A DNA stretch of 15,088 nt from JBBIPA01 sp037443085 (GTDB taxonomy: Bacteria; Chloroflexota; Dehalococcoidia; GIF9; UBA5629), in assembly GCA_037443085.1 (NCBI GenBank), contig JBBIPA010000045.1, positions 1-15,088 on the forward strand. The letters are read 5' to 3'. The notes beneath the pieces were generated by a model. It searched no databases, was not told where the DNA came from, and was given only the letters and a program-made list of their open reading frames with translations. Each line of letters begins with the position of its first letter. Position 1 is the first letter of the stretch. The position numbers and the translations under genes are program-made. Positions 1-6,171 of this stretch are shown piece after piece.

Positions 1-1
1 G

Positions 2-238
2 CTTCTCATCAGAAGTGTCTCAGAGTCTCTGGCTGGACGAGCCGCGATATTGAAATTACTTCCTCTGTCCTATCGGGAAATAGCGGGCGATCCAAACGGT
101 CCTCTTCTTTGGGAGCAAGGCGGAATCGAAAGGGATTTGCATGGGCTATCGCATCTCGAACTCTGGAAGGGTTTCCTGCGTGGAACTTATCCTGAATTGG
201 TTGCCGAAAGTGATCGGGATTTCTGGCTTTGGTGCTGA
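2..238 (+). pseudogene. 3'-truncated fragment of AAA ATPase (AAA_14/DUF4143-type)
   Basis: An open frame enters from the left window edge and stops at 236-238. Its translation contains SESLAGRAAILKLLPLS followed about 40 residues later by FLRGTYPELVAESDRDFWLW. These two blocks in this order are typical of the ATP-binding family with an AAA_14 domain and a C-terminal DUF4143 domain: the LAGR segment near the end of the ATPase part, then the RGGYPE block that begins DUF4143. The family normally continues with a further 150-200 residues (a YLERDV-like motif comes next), but here the frame ends at once and hydrolase sequence takes over in another frame. I read this as a broken gene whose 5' part lies outside the window. 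No function can be expected from this fragment. The family assignment is from remembered motifs. Confidence 0.6.
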
Positions 239-1571
239 ACAGATGGCAGTGGCCAGACAGCAGCCGCCGCATCTTAAAGCGATTTTCCCCTGCGACCCAC
301 GTGGTGCCTATGGGGAGTTGGGTGGGTTCCGTGATGAATATCCCGGTGGCGTGCTCCATACATTCAGGTATATTTTGACTCTTTTTGCCGTGACCCACCA
401 GGACAAGAAACAGCCAGGCAAGTTATCACCCGAAGATGAGCTATTGTGGCAGGAAGCTATGAAAACCCCCGATTATAGAATGTACCCTCATATCTACAAT
501 ATAGTTGCTATGAAGGGGCAGCATGTGCCAGCGTTTTTCAGGGTACTTATTGACCCCTTCGACAAAGAAGATACGGTCAAGAAGAGCGAAGCGGAGTTTG
601 AAAAGATAAAGGTTCCTTTGTATCTCGGCTCGGGATGGTATGGCTATACGTACAAGACTCATCTTCTGGGAGCGCATCATTATTATCCCCACATGAAGGC
701 ACCCAAGAAGTTACTATTTGTTGGCCCTGCTCACCTGGAGAGGCCGTTCCACTCCTATCATAATGAAATGTTGCGATGGAATGACCACTGGCTCAAAGGC
801 ATAAAAACGGGCATTATGGATGAACCTCCGGTAAAGATATGGGTAATGGGAGCCAATAAATGGCGACATGCGCAGGATTGGCCGTTGCCGGAAACACAGT
901 GGACGAAACTGTATCTGCATAGCTGGGAGAGGCTAAGAACAGAGCCATTTGTCCCGGCAAGTTGTGAGGACTACGAAGAGCCTGATGCTTTTCTGCAAAT
1001 GCCACCAACACATACCAGAACCATACAGAAATTAAGGTATATGACCGAGCCTTTGGATGAGGATGTGCTGGTTATTGGGCCGAGTGCGTTGTATCTCTAT
1101 GCGGCTATAGACCAGGAGGACACCAATTGGATTGTCACTCTCAAAGATGTAGGCCCCGATGTATCCGTCAGGACCATACGAGAGGGCGAGCGAGATGTTC
1201 CATCGAATCTCCCGGAAAGGGAACTGACCAGAGGCTGGTTAAAGGCATCACACCGGGCAGTAGACCCCAGCAGGTCCAAACCCTGGGAACCCTGGCACCC
1301 TCTCACTCGCGAGGCATGGACGCCGGTTAAGCCGGGGGAAATCAATGAATACGGCATTCCTATCCTGCCAACTGCTAACCTGTTTAAAAAAGGACACCGC
1401 ATCTGTGTCGATATTAGCAGCCTTGACCTGCCCGATGGCGTGAGCGGTGCTACCAGTATCGAATATATTCCCTACCACATTTGTAGCAGCAAAACCACCG
1501 TACACAAGGTTTTTCACAACGAAAAATATCCGTCATACTTGCTTTTGCCTGTTATACCCGAAAGCACCTGA
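205..1571 (+). pseudogene. CocE/NonD-family alpha/beta hydrolase, 5'-truncated
   Basis: The frame is homologous to CocE/NonD (X-Pro dipeptidyl-peptidase-like) serine hydrolases from the nucleophile elbow to the C-terminus. GISGFG gives the GxSxxG elbow with the Ser codon at 222-224. It is followed by QQPPHLKAIFP, the LGSGWYGYTYK block, the GPAHLERPFHS block carrying the presumed catalytic His, and a C-terminal beta-sandwich part (about residues 290-476). The first 100-150 residues of the family are missing. The in-frame ATG at 141 lies inside an unrelated ATPase fragment, so it is unlikely to be a native start; the next in-frame ATG (243) is already past the nucleophile. The position of the usual catalytic Asp (GWYD in CocE) is Gly (codon 642-644). 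It is probably inactive, or an assembly chimera. It ends beside a terminator shared with the convergent molybdoenzyme operon. Confidence 0.7.
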
Positions 1572-1620
1572 CAAAAAAAGCCCCGGCACTGTCACTATTG
1601 CCGAGCAGTGCACGGGGCTT
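1571..1620 (-). terminator. Intrinsic terminator between convergent units
   Basis: A strong hairpin is visible. AAGCCCCG (1578-1585) plus GCACTG (1586-1591) pairs with CAGTGC (1606-1611) and CGGGGCTT (1613-1620), with one bulged A and a 14-nt loop. Read on the minus strand, the stem is followed directly by seven T (complement of 1573-1579), the classic Rho-independent layout. It lies 28 nt beyond the stop of the minus-strand Fe-S gene. It may also help to end plus-strand reading of the hydrolase, but no T tract follows on that side. Confidence 0.85.
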
Positions 1621-1647
1621 CCCTGAGTAGCTTCTTGCTACCGTGGT

Positions 1648-2469
1648 TTAGGCCTTTTTATACAGCTTTATATCCCCCACATTGACGTCTTTTTCTGTCT
1701 TTACGGGTTCGATTTTCTGGGCGTAGTAGCCATCTTTTTCAATGAGGAGGGAATACTCACCGACATCAAGACCATCAAACCAGAAATCTCCAAACTCATC
1801 TGTCTTGGCGGTCTGATTTTTCTTGGTTTTGAGACTGGTCAGAGTAACTTTGGCTCCTATGAGGCATTCATCCTCTTCGGGATCATATACCGCACCGGCC
1901 ACAAATTTTCGTGGTATACCCAGATAATAGACTCTGGGCTTGGCCTTATATTCAGGATGTAGTAGCTCCGCCTTGGCAATGACGTCTTTCAGGTCTTCCT
2001 CCTCACCAAAAGTGAAAGCGCCGGTGGGACAGGCGTCACAGCACCTTGGTTCTTTCCAGCCCCTGTCCAGCAGATGAGCACAGAAGGTGCATTTCTGGGA
2101 TATGTTCAAATCCCAGTTAAAATATATTGCCCCGTAGGGACAGGCATCAACGCAGCTTCGGCTTCCCTTGCATTTCTCAGGGTCGATAATGACTATGCCG
2201 TCCTCTCTTTTGTAAATGGCTTTTTCCTTGCATGCCGTGACACATGGCGCATCATCGCAATGCTGGCAGATCTGGTGCATATAGGCTACTTTGACCTTAG
2301 GCAGTGTGCCCCTTTCGATTTCCTCCACCTTGGTCCAGAACTGGCCGGTATCTGGTTGCGGTTTGGCATAGGGCGTCCAATCATTAGCTACATGCTCGTC
2401 TTTGCAGGCTATTTGACAGTTATAGCAGCCATTGCATTTGTTGACATCGACTACCAGTACCTTAGCCAT
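1648..2469 (-). CDS. Fe-S subunit of transhydroxylase-like molybdoenzyme (BthL/DmsB-type)
   Basis: A 273-aa electron-transfer partner of the molybdopterin protein encoded just upstream. Cysteine groups are C12/15/18/22, C68/71/76/80, C100/106/110 and C127/130/143/147, the four-cluster ferredoxin plan of DmsB-like subunits. In the third group the expected second Cys is Ser103. From about residue 186 there is a C-terminal beta-sandwich of transthyretin/Cna-B type, with the GAKVTL, TDEFGDFWFDGLDVGEY and KDGYY segments. Ordinary DmsB proteins lack this domain, but the small subunit of pyrogallol-phloroglucinol transhydroxylase (BthL) has it. The KPRVYY segment before the domain also matches BthL. 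There is no signal peptide, so it is cytoplasmic. The ATG is one base after the upstream stop, and its ribosome site GGAGGT is the VGG codons of the upstream gene, so translation is probably coupled. Confidence 0.85.
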   Translation of the reverse strand: MAKVLVVDVNKCNGCYNCQIACKDEHVANDWTPYAKPQPDTGQFWTKVEEIERGTLPKVKVAYMHQICQHCDDAPCVTACKEKAIYKREDGIVIIDPEKCKGSRSCVDACPYGAIYFNWDLNISQKCTFCAHLLDRGWKEPRCCDACPTGAFTFGEEEDLKDVIAKAELLHPEYKAKPRVYYLGIPRKFVAGAVYDPEEDECLIGAKVTLTSLKTKKNQTAKTDEFGDFWFDGLDVGEYSLLIEKDGYYAQKIEPVKTEKDVNVGDIKLYKKA

Positions 2470-2470
2470 G

Positions 2471-5065
2471 TTACTTACCTCCTACAATAAATGATTCCAC
2501 ACCTGGTCCAGCGGTCGGGTGAAAATGTCTTCTTAATGCTTCAGGGTATTTCCTGTTCAGTTCGTCCAGATTGACCCGTTCCACTTCAACCAGGAACCCA
2601 CTTGTTGCCATTCCTGTGGCATTTTTCGAAGTCAGTTTGCCGGGAGTTATGGTATTGATTGCTCCACCTCTATCCAGTTCGCCGGCTATTATGGGGTCAT
2701 ACTTGGCGCCGTGATCTATCGATATTGAACCAGGCATTATCCTTTCGGTTACAAATGCGCCCGCGAGAACACCGCCTCGTTCATTGTAGATATTAACCAC
2801 GTCCCCATCGGCGATGCCTCTAGCGGCGGCATCCTTGGGGTGAATCCAGACGGTGTGGTATTGGTATCCATCGGGACCCTTCACCTTGCAAGTTTTTATT
2901 TCGCGGAACCAGGTGATATCGTCGTGGTTAGCATGTACTCCCCATCTGGGGTGGTTGGAGCAGACCAGTATGGGATACTTTTTAGCCCTGTCACACAGTA
3001 GACTTTCCTGGTGAGACTCCCCGTATGGTATCCACTTCGGGTATGGTGGCCTTTCCTCGTCGTCAGGGAAGTGCTTGGCTAGTCTCTCGGAATAAATCTC
3101 TATTTTGCCCGTTGGCGTGGTCAGGGGGAATTTCTCGGGGTTCTCGTAGAAATCTTGCAGACCTCGACTGTTCTTATCCCATTCAGTGTCGGTGGGGATA
3201 ACATAATACTGGTTCTCCTTGAATTTATCCCAGGAGATTAATTCGGCGCAACCTGAGTGCTCAAAGCCGACTTTCATCCATTCCTCGATGCTCTTGCCTT
3301 TGGTGACCTGCTCCAAAAGGCCCAGCTTTTCAGCCACCATGCAGGCTATTTCCCAGTCACCCTTGGACTCCCCTAATGGCTCGATGCACTGGCCCTCATA
3401 CTGGATCGTCCGATATTGACCGCTCAGTCCATCCACCCCAATATCAAGCTCCTCAAACTTGGTGCGTACTGGAAGGATTACATCGGCAAACAAGCAATCA
3501 TTCTCCAGCCATATGTGCTGAGCTACGATAAATTCTATGCTCGGGTGTTTAAACGCCTCTATCTGCTTGTTGCCGCCGTTCCAGCAGGTTATCCAGCAGG
3601 GTGAATCAGTCCAGATCATGTGAATTGGGGAACAACCTTCTACCGGGTAGGTATATTTCTGGAACTGGTTTTCTACCTTCTCGGCAAGTAAGGATGTACC
3701 ATACCAGCTAATAGGTGCATTAAGTATAGCTTCATGTACCAAATCCTTGGGGATAATCTGCTTGGGATATTTGGTGACGTCGAAGCCGTGGTAGCAGGCG
3801 AATACCTGAGGCATGACCACGGGCCTGGGGATGGGCATTTCATAAGGGCGACCAAAGAAACCCCATTCCATAAACTTGACCTGATTGGCGCCGGGCTTGC
3901 CTAACCCCTGCATTGCCAGCAACACCACTTCCAGCCTAGCCGGTTCTGTGGAGTATGGCCCTCTGATATAAGAGCCTCCATTACCGTGTGCTACCGATGT
4001 CCTCTTAGATGCCCAATATCTTGCCAGCGCCTTGATTGTTCTTGAGGGAACACCACAGAGCTCTGATGCCCATTTCGGTGTCTTGGGAATGCCATCTTCC
4101 TTACCTAATACATAATCCTTAAATTTATCGAATCCCACGGTATGGGTAGCAATATACTCTTTATCATAGGTATCTTCGGTAAGCCAGACATAGGCTATGG
4201 CGAACTGCATGGCAGCATCGGTGTTAGGTAATATAGGTATCCATTTATCGGCATGAACGGCGGCGGCGTAGTTCACGTCGGGGCAGATGAAGACATGTTT
4301 TATGCCGAGGTCGGAGAACCAGTAGAGGAAGCGGCTTGCTGACTGCCCTGCCCAGCCCCAGGTGGTAGTTTCGGCATCGCAGCCCCAGTGAAGCAGCACA
4401 TCGGTATTTTCGGCAATATCAAGCATGAGATTGGATATCGGTGACATCCCCACTGGCTCGCAGCCCCAGACGTGTTTTGCGCCCCAGTACCATCCTTCCC
4501 AGCTATCCGGATTCCTGGTCTGCTGAGTATAACCTCCCAGAAGGTCGAGGAGGTCACGGTGAGCCCCATGTCCACCGTTGACAATTTTAGTCTCGCCATG
4601 TCCGTCAGATTGGGAAAATATAGCGTATGGGCCGTATTTGGCTATAATCCTTTTTATCTCACCAACGACGATTTCCAGAGCTTCGTCCCAGGAGATTCTG
4701 ACGTAACCACTCTTCCCTCTGTTCTCGATATTTCTATCGCCTTTGGGGTCAAAGTCCACCCTCTTGAGAGGGTACAGGATGCGGTTTGAGGAATAAACGC
4801 GCTTTTTATATCCCAGGGAGAGGGGGGGAATTAGATTTTTCATCGGTGGCTCGTAGACCTGTCCCCGAGCCTTGATTTTCCAGGGGCGAAACTCCTCGGG
4901 TTTGTACTTGCGGTCAAAGTGCAGTGGCCTGATTCTTATTATTTTCCCATCTTTAACATCAACCTCTGAAGCATTGCCATCTACACCGTTTCCGCAGCAG
5001 CCCAAACCGATGATATAGGTTTTCTCCTTTTGAGCCTCTTTGATAGCAATCTCTTTATTTGTCAT
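2471..5065 (-). CDS. Molybdopterin oxidoreductase large subunit, transhydroxylase (BthA)-like
   Basis: An 864-aa protein of the DMSO-reductase superfamily (bis-pyranopterin guanine dinucleotide Mo or W). Length and sequence resemble pyrogallol-phloroglucinol transhydroxylase BthA (about 875 aa). Shared blocks include PWKIKARG (61-68), YVRISWDEA (121-129), RNPDSWEGWYWG (184-195), in which Ser188 aligns with the BthA metal-ligand Ser, and a C-terminal DRGGAINTITPGKLTSKNA segment. His156 lies near the BthA active-site His. The N-terminus has only two adjacent cysteines (23-24) and no CxxCxxxC set, so no Fe-S cluster is expected in this subunit, again as in BthA. There is no Tat signal and no membrane-anchor gene, which argues for a cytoplasmic enzyme, not a respiratory reductase. 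The ribosome site GGGGAGG precedes the ATG. Family confidence is high; the substrate is unproven, and other hydroxylated aromatics or alicyclics are possible. Confidence 0.85.
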   Translation of the reverse strand: MTNKEIAIKEAQKEKTYIIGLGCCGNGVDGNASEVDVKDGKIIRIRPLHFDRKYKPEEFRPWKIKARGQVYEPPMKNLIPPLSLGYKKRVYSSNRILYPLKRVDFDPKGDRNIENRGKSGYVRISWDEALEIVVGEIKRIIAKYGPYAIFSQSDGHGETKIVNGGHGAHRDLLDLLGGYTQQTRNPDSWEGWYWGAKHVWGCEPVGMSPISNLMLDIAENTDVLLHWGCDAETTTWGWAGQSASRFLYWFSDLGIKHVFICPDVNYAAAVHADKWIPILPNTDAAMQFAIAYVWLTEDTYDKEYIATHTVGFDKFKDYVLGKEDGIPKTPKWASELCGVPSRTIKALARYWASKRTSVAHGNGGSYIRGPYSTEPARLEVVLLAMQGLGKPGANQVKFMEWGFFGRPYEMPIPRPVVMPQVFACYHGFDVTKYPKQIIPKDLVHEAILNAPISWYGTSLLAEKVENQFQKYTYPVEGCSPIHMIWTDSPCWITCWNGGNKQIEAFKHPSIEFIVAQHIWLENDCLFADVILPVRTKFEELDIGVDGLSGQYRTIQYEGQCIEPLGESKGDWEIACMVAEKLGLLEQVTKGKSIEEWMKVGFEHSGCAELISWDKFKENQYYVIPTDTEWDKNSRGLQDFYENPEKFPLTTPTGKIEIYSERLAKHFPDDEERPPYPKWIPYGESHQESLLCDRAKKYPILVCSNHPRWGVHANHDDITWFREIKTCKVKGPDGYQYHTVWIHPKDAAARGIADGDVVNIYNERGGVLAGAFVTERIMPGSISIDHGAKYDPIIAGELDRGGAINTITPGKLTSKNATGMATSGFLVEVERVNLDELNRKYPEALRRHFHPTAGPGVESFIVGGK

Positions 5066-5132
5066 AGTGCTGCAACCTCCCCGAAAGTTATTTAGAGAAC
5101 CAGTGATAAGGCCAGACTTTGAAGGTACATTG

Positions 5133-5161
5133 TTAGTAGTAATGGGGTAGTGTACTACTAA
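5133..5161. promoter_or_regulatory. Inverted repeat overlapping the -10 box (possible operator)
   Basis: TTAGTAGT (5133-5140) and ACTACTAA (5154-5161) form a perfect 8-bp inverted repeat with a 13-nt spacer. The predicted -10 box of the molybdoenzyme promoter (5149-5154) lies within it, so a protein bound here would block that promoter. Its half-site is related to, but not the same as, the dyad at 5185-5198. No cognate regulator is encoded in the window. Confidence 0.45.
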
Positions 5162-5178
5162 ACTGCAATTTTTGTCAA
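5149..5178 (-). promoter_or_regulatory. Predicted sigma-70 promoter of the molybdoenzyme operon
   Basis: On the minus strand TTGACA (complement of 5173-5178) is followed after 18 nt by TACACT (complement of 5149-5154), about 80 nt before the start codon at 5065. The -35 box is perfect and the -10 box matches 4 of 6. An inverted repeat surrounds the -10 box, and a dyad shared with the TRAP promoter lies directly upstream of the -35 box. Confidence 0.6.
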
Positions 5179-5201
5179 TACCTTACTAACGGGTTAGTCA
5201 A
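5172..5201 (-). promoter_or_regulatory. Shared operator/promoter element, copy A
   Basis: On the minus strand this 30-mer matches positions 6072-6101 (plus) at 27 of 30 bases. It contains the perfect dyad ACTAAC-GG-GTTAGT (5185-5198, given on plus), then GGTA, then the TTGACA -35 box. The dyad resembles operators of TetR-family (FadR-like) regulators, which is inference from its form. It is placed upstream of the Mo operon, in the same geometry as copy B upstream of the TRAP operon. Confidence 0.7.
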
Positions 5202-5269
5202 ACTATATTTTGCACGTTGCCCTTTGATGCGCTACCTTATTATTATATAGGGAGGCGAACCGCTGTTTA

Positions 5270-5319
5270 TTGACAGCATAGTAAAAAATATGGTACTTTG
5301 GAAAAATTCCGCATACTTG
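5270..5319 (+). promoter_or_regulatory. Possible promoter of the DUF6506 gene with palindromic element
   Basis: TTGACA (5270-5275), an 18-nt spacer and a weak TACTTT (5294-5299) could form a promoter for the small gene at 5358. Directly after it lies GGAAAAATTCC (5300-5310), a 4+3+4 inverted repeat. It is the start of a 20-nt element that recurs at 13971-13990 with 18 of 20 identities. The promoter call is weak because of the poor -10 box. Confidence 0.3.
5300..5319 (+). repeat. 20-nt intergenic repeat, copy 1
   Basis: This stretch begins GGAAAAATTCCGC and ends CTTG. It matches 13971-13990 at 18 of 20 positions, in the same orientation, and both copies are intergenic. This copy lies about 40 nt upstream of the DUF6506 start. 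Confidence 0.5.
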
Positions 5320-5357
5320 TTGATAGGTAGCGAGGTCAGTTATGAAAGGGGGATGAA

Positions 5358-5666
5358 ATGTCGCTGAACGTACTCTTTTTTTCTCTGGCACCGGATGCCG
5401 ATCCCCAAAAACACAAGAGCGTGATGGGGTCAACTAGATGCAAGGTGGTCAGTGTGCTGGTGAAAAATCTGGCAGAAACAATTGAGGAATGCCAGCGGCA
5501 TATCAAGAGCGAGGGCATTAATGCCGTGATTTTGTGCCCGGGATATACTCATGGTGATGTTGCTGAAGTAGTAAAAGCGGTGGGGAATGCTGTTTCGGTT
5601 TCTGTGGCCCGCGGCGATGGTCCCAGTAACAAAATATCAGCGGCCATTCTGGAAAAAGCGTTTTAG
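5358..5666 (+). CDS. DUF6506-type small protein
   Basis: A 102-aa protein with no signal peptide or membrane segment. The pattern is an N-terminal strand ending in LAPDADPQKH (residues 10-19), then a helix ETIEECQRHIKSEGINAVILCPGYTH, then GDVAEVVKAVG and a final strand SVSVARGD. This resembles the DUF6506 family (APxADPxKHR near the start, ELCGGFGHxGVAxVAxAVGG in the middle), whose function is unknown to me; the resemblance is by memory of the family pattern. The start is well supported by AGGGGGA about 7 nt upstream. It is divergently arranged with the molybdoenzyme operon, sharing the 292-nt control region, so it may belong to the same regulon. No catalytic residues can be named. Confidence 0.6.
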   Translation: MSLNVLFFSLAPDADPQKHKSVMGSTRCKVVSVLVKNLAETIEECQRHIKSEGINAVILCPGYTHGDVAEVVKAVGNAVSVSVARGDGPSNKISAAILEKAF

Positions 5667-5977
5667 GGTTAGCCTCTTAGCGGCGCAACGTTTGTTAATA
5701 TCGACGGACTGCTTTATGAAGGGCATGGTGACTATCACCAGGACGGCGAAAGCAGCCATCAAGATATAGCTGGCATGGGTATATGCCAGCAGGGCAAGAA
5801 GGCTCATCAAGGCTTCAGCCTGGGCATACGATAGGCGGAGGTCGGCGATTATCAGGCGCAGATTGGGCGGGATATGCTACAGCGCAATAGCGTATGCCAG
5901 CACGCATACATACATGGTAGCCAGGATGACCCATTGTGGCTCATATTTGCCTTTTTAACGATGACGCCACTTGTCAT
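5667..5977 (-). pseudogene. Decayed MFS transporter (internal deletion, frameshift, stop)
   Basis: Read on the minus strand, this stretch holds YEPQWVILATMYVCVLAYAI, an in-frame TAG (5877-5879), then IPPNLRLIIADLRLSYAQAEALMSLLAL, then a sudden change to SYILMAAFAVLVIVTMPFIK. The first two pieces look like the first helix and first loop of a major facilitator superfamily transporter; the last looks like its twelfth helix. Nearly everything between (about 300 residues) is missing, with the join near 5781-5800. A possible original start ATG is at 5977, one frame away from the homologous part, so a 1-nt shift lies in the run of A at about 5952-5956. A stop in every part and the deletion make it a clear remnant. 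It may be an ancestral transporter, with transport now resting on the adjacent TRAP system. Confidence 0.6.
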
Positions 5978-6071
5978 AAGGGCTTTCCACGAGAATAAAA
6001 CTTCGATATATAGTGACATAACTATTGCAGCAATAATAATCTATCAACGATAATAAACCGTACAGATTCCT

Positions 6072-6101
6072 TTAACTTACTCGTTAGTAAGGTATTGACA
6101 A
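6072..6101 (+). promoter_or_regulatory. Shared operator/promoter element, copy B
   Basis: This carries the dyad CTTACT-CGTT-AGTAAG (6076-6091, perfect 6-bp arms), then GTA and the TTGACA -35 box. It is identical to the minus-strand copy at 5172-5201 at 27 of 30 positions. The dyad abuts the -35 box, a place where a TetR-type repressor or an activator could act. Confidence 0.7.
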
Positions 6102-6123
6102 CACAAAAGGCATGTGCTATAGT
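6095..6123 (+). promoter_or_regulatory. Strong sigma-70 promoter of the TRAP operon
   Basis: TTGACA (6095-6100), exactly 17 nt, TATAGT (6118-6123): a near-consensus promoter 49 nt before the DctP start codon. The ribosome site AAAGGAGG lies close upstream of the ATG at 6172. Confidence 0.8.
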
Positions 6124-6171
6124 GCCAGATATTTGTGCACCTGAATAACAATAGTAAAAGGAGGAAATCAA

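Noticed and set aside
141..242. ATG at 141 as the native start of the CocE-type hydrolase
   Set aside because: It lies within the ATPase fragment in another frame, and the residues before about 205 do not resemble the hydrolase family.
2471..5065. Respiratory DMSO, polysulfide or nitrate reductase catalytic subunit
   Set aside because: There is no Tat signal, no N-terminal Fe-S cysteine set and no membrane anchor gene; BthA-type blocks and the partner's C-terminal beta domain fit a transhydroxylase-like enzyme better.
5294..5320. Sigma-54 type promoter in TTGGAAAAATTCCGCA
   Set aside because: The distance between the GG and GC elements is 9 nt, not the required 10, and the TGGCAC and TTGC boxes are poor.
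5978..6070. Small gene or RNA between the MFS remnant and the TRAP promoter
   Set aside because: It is AT-rich with no open frame with a ribosome site; only a short ATTGCAGCAAT palindrome is seen, which is too weak to call.
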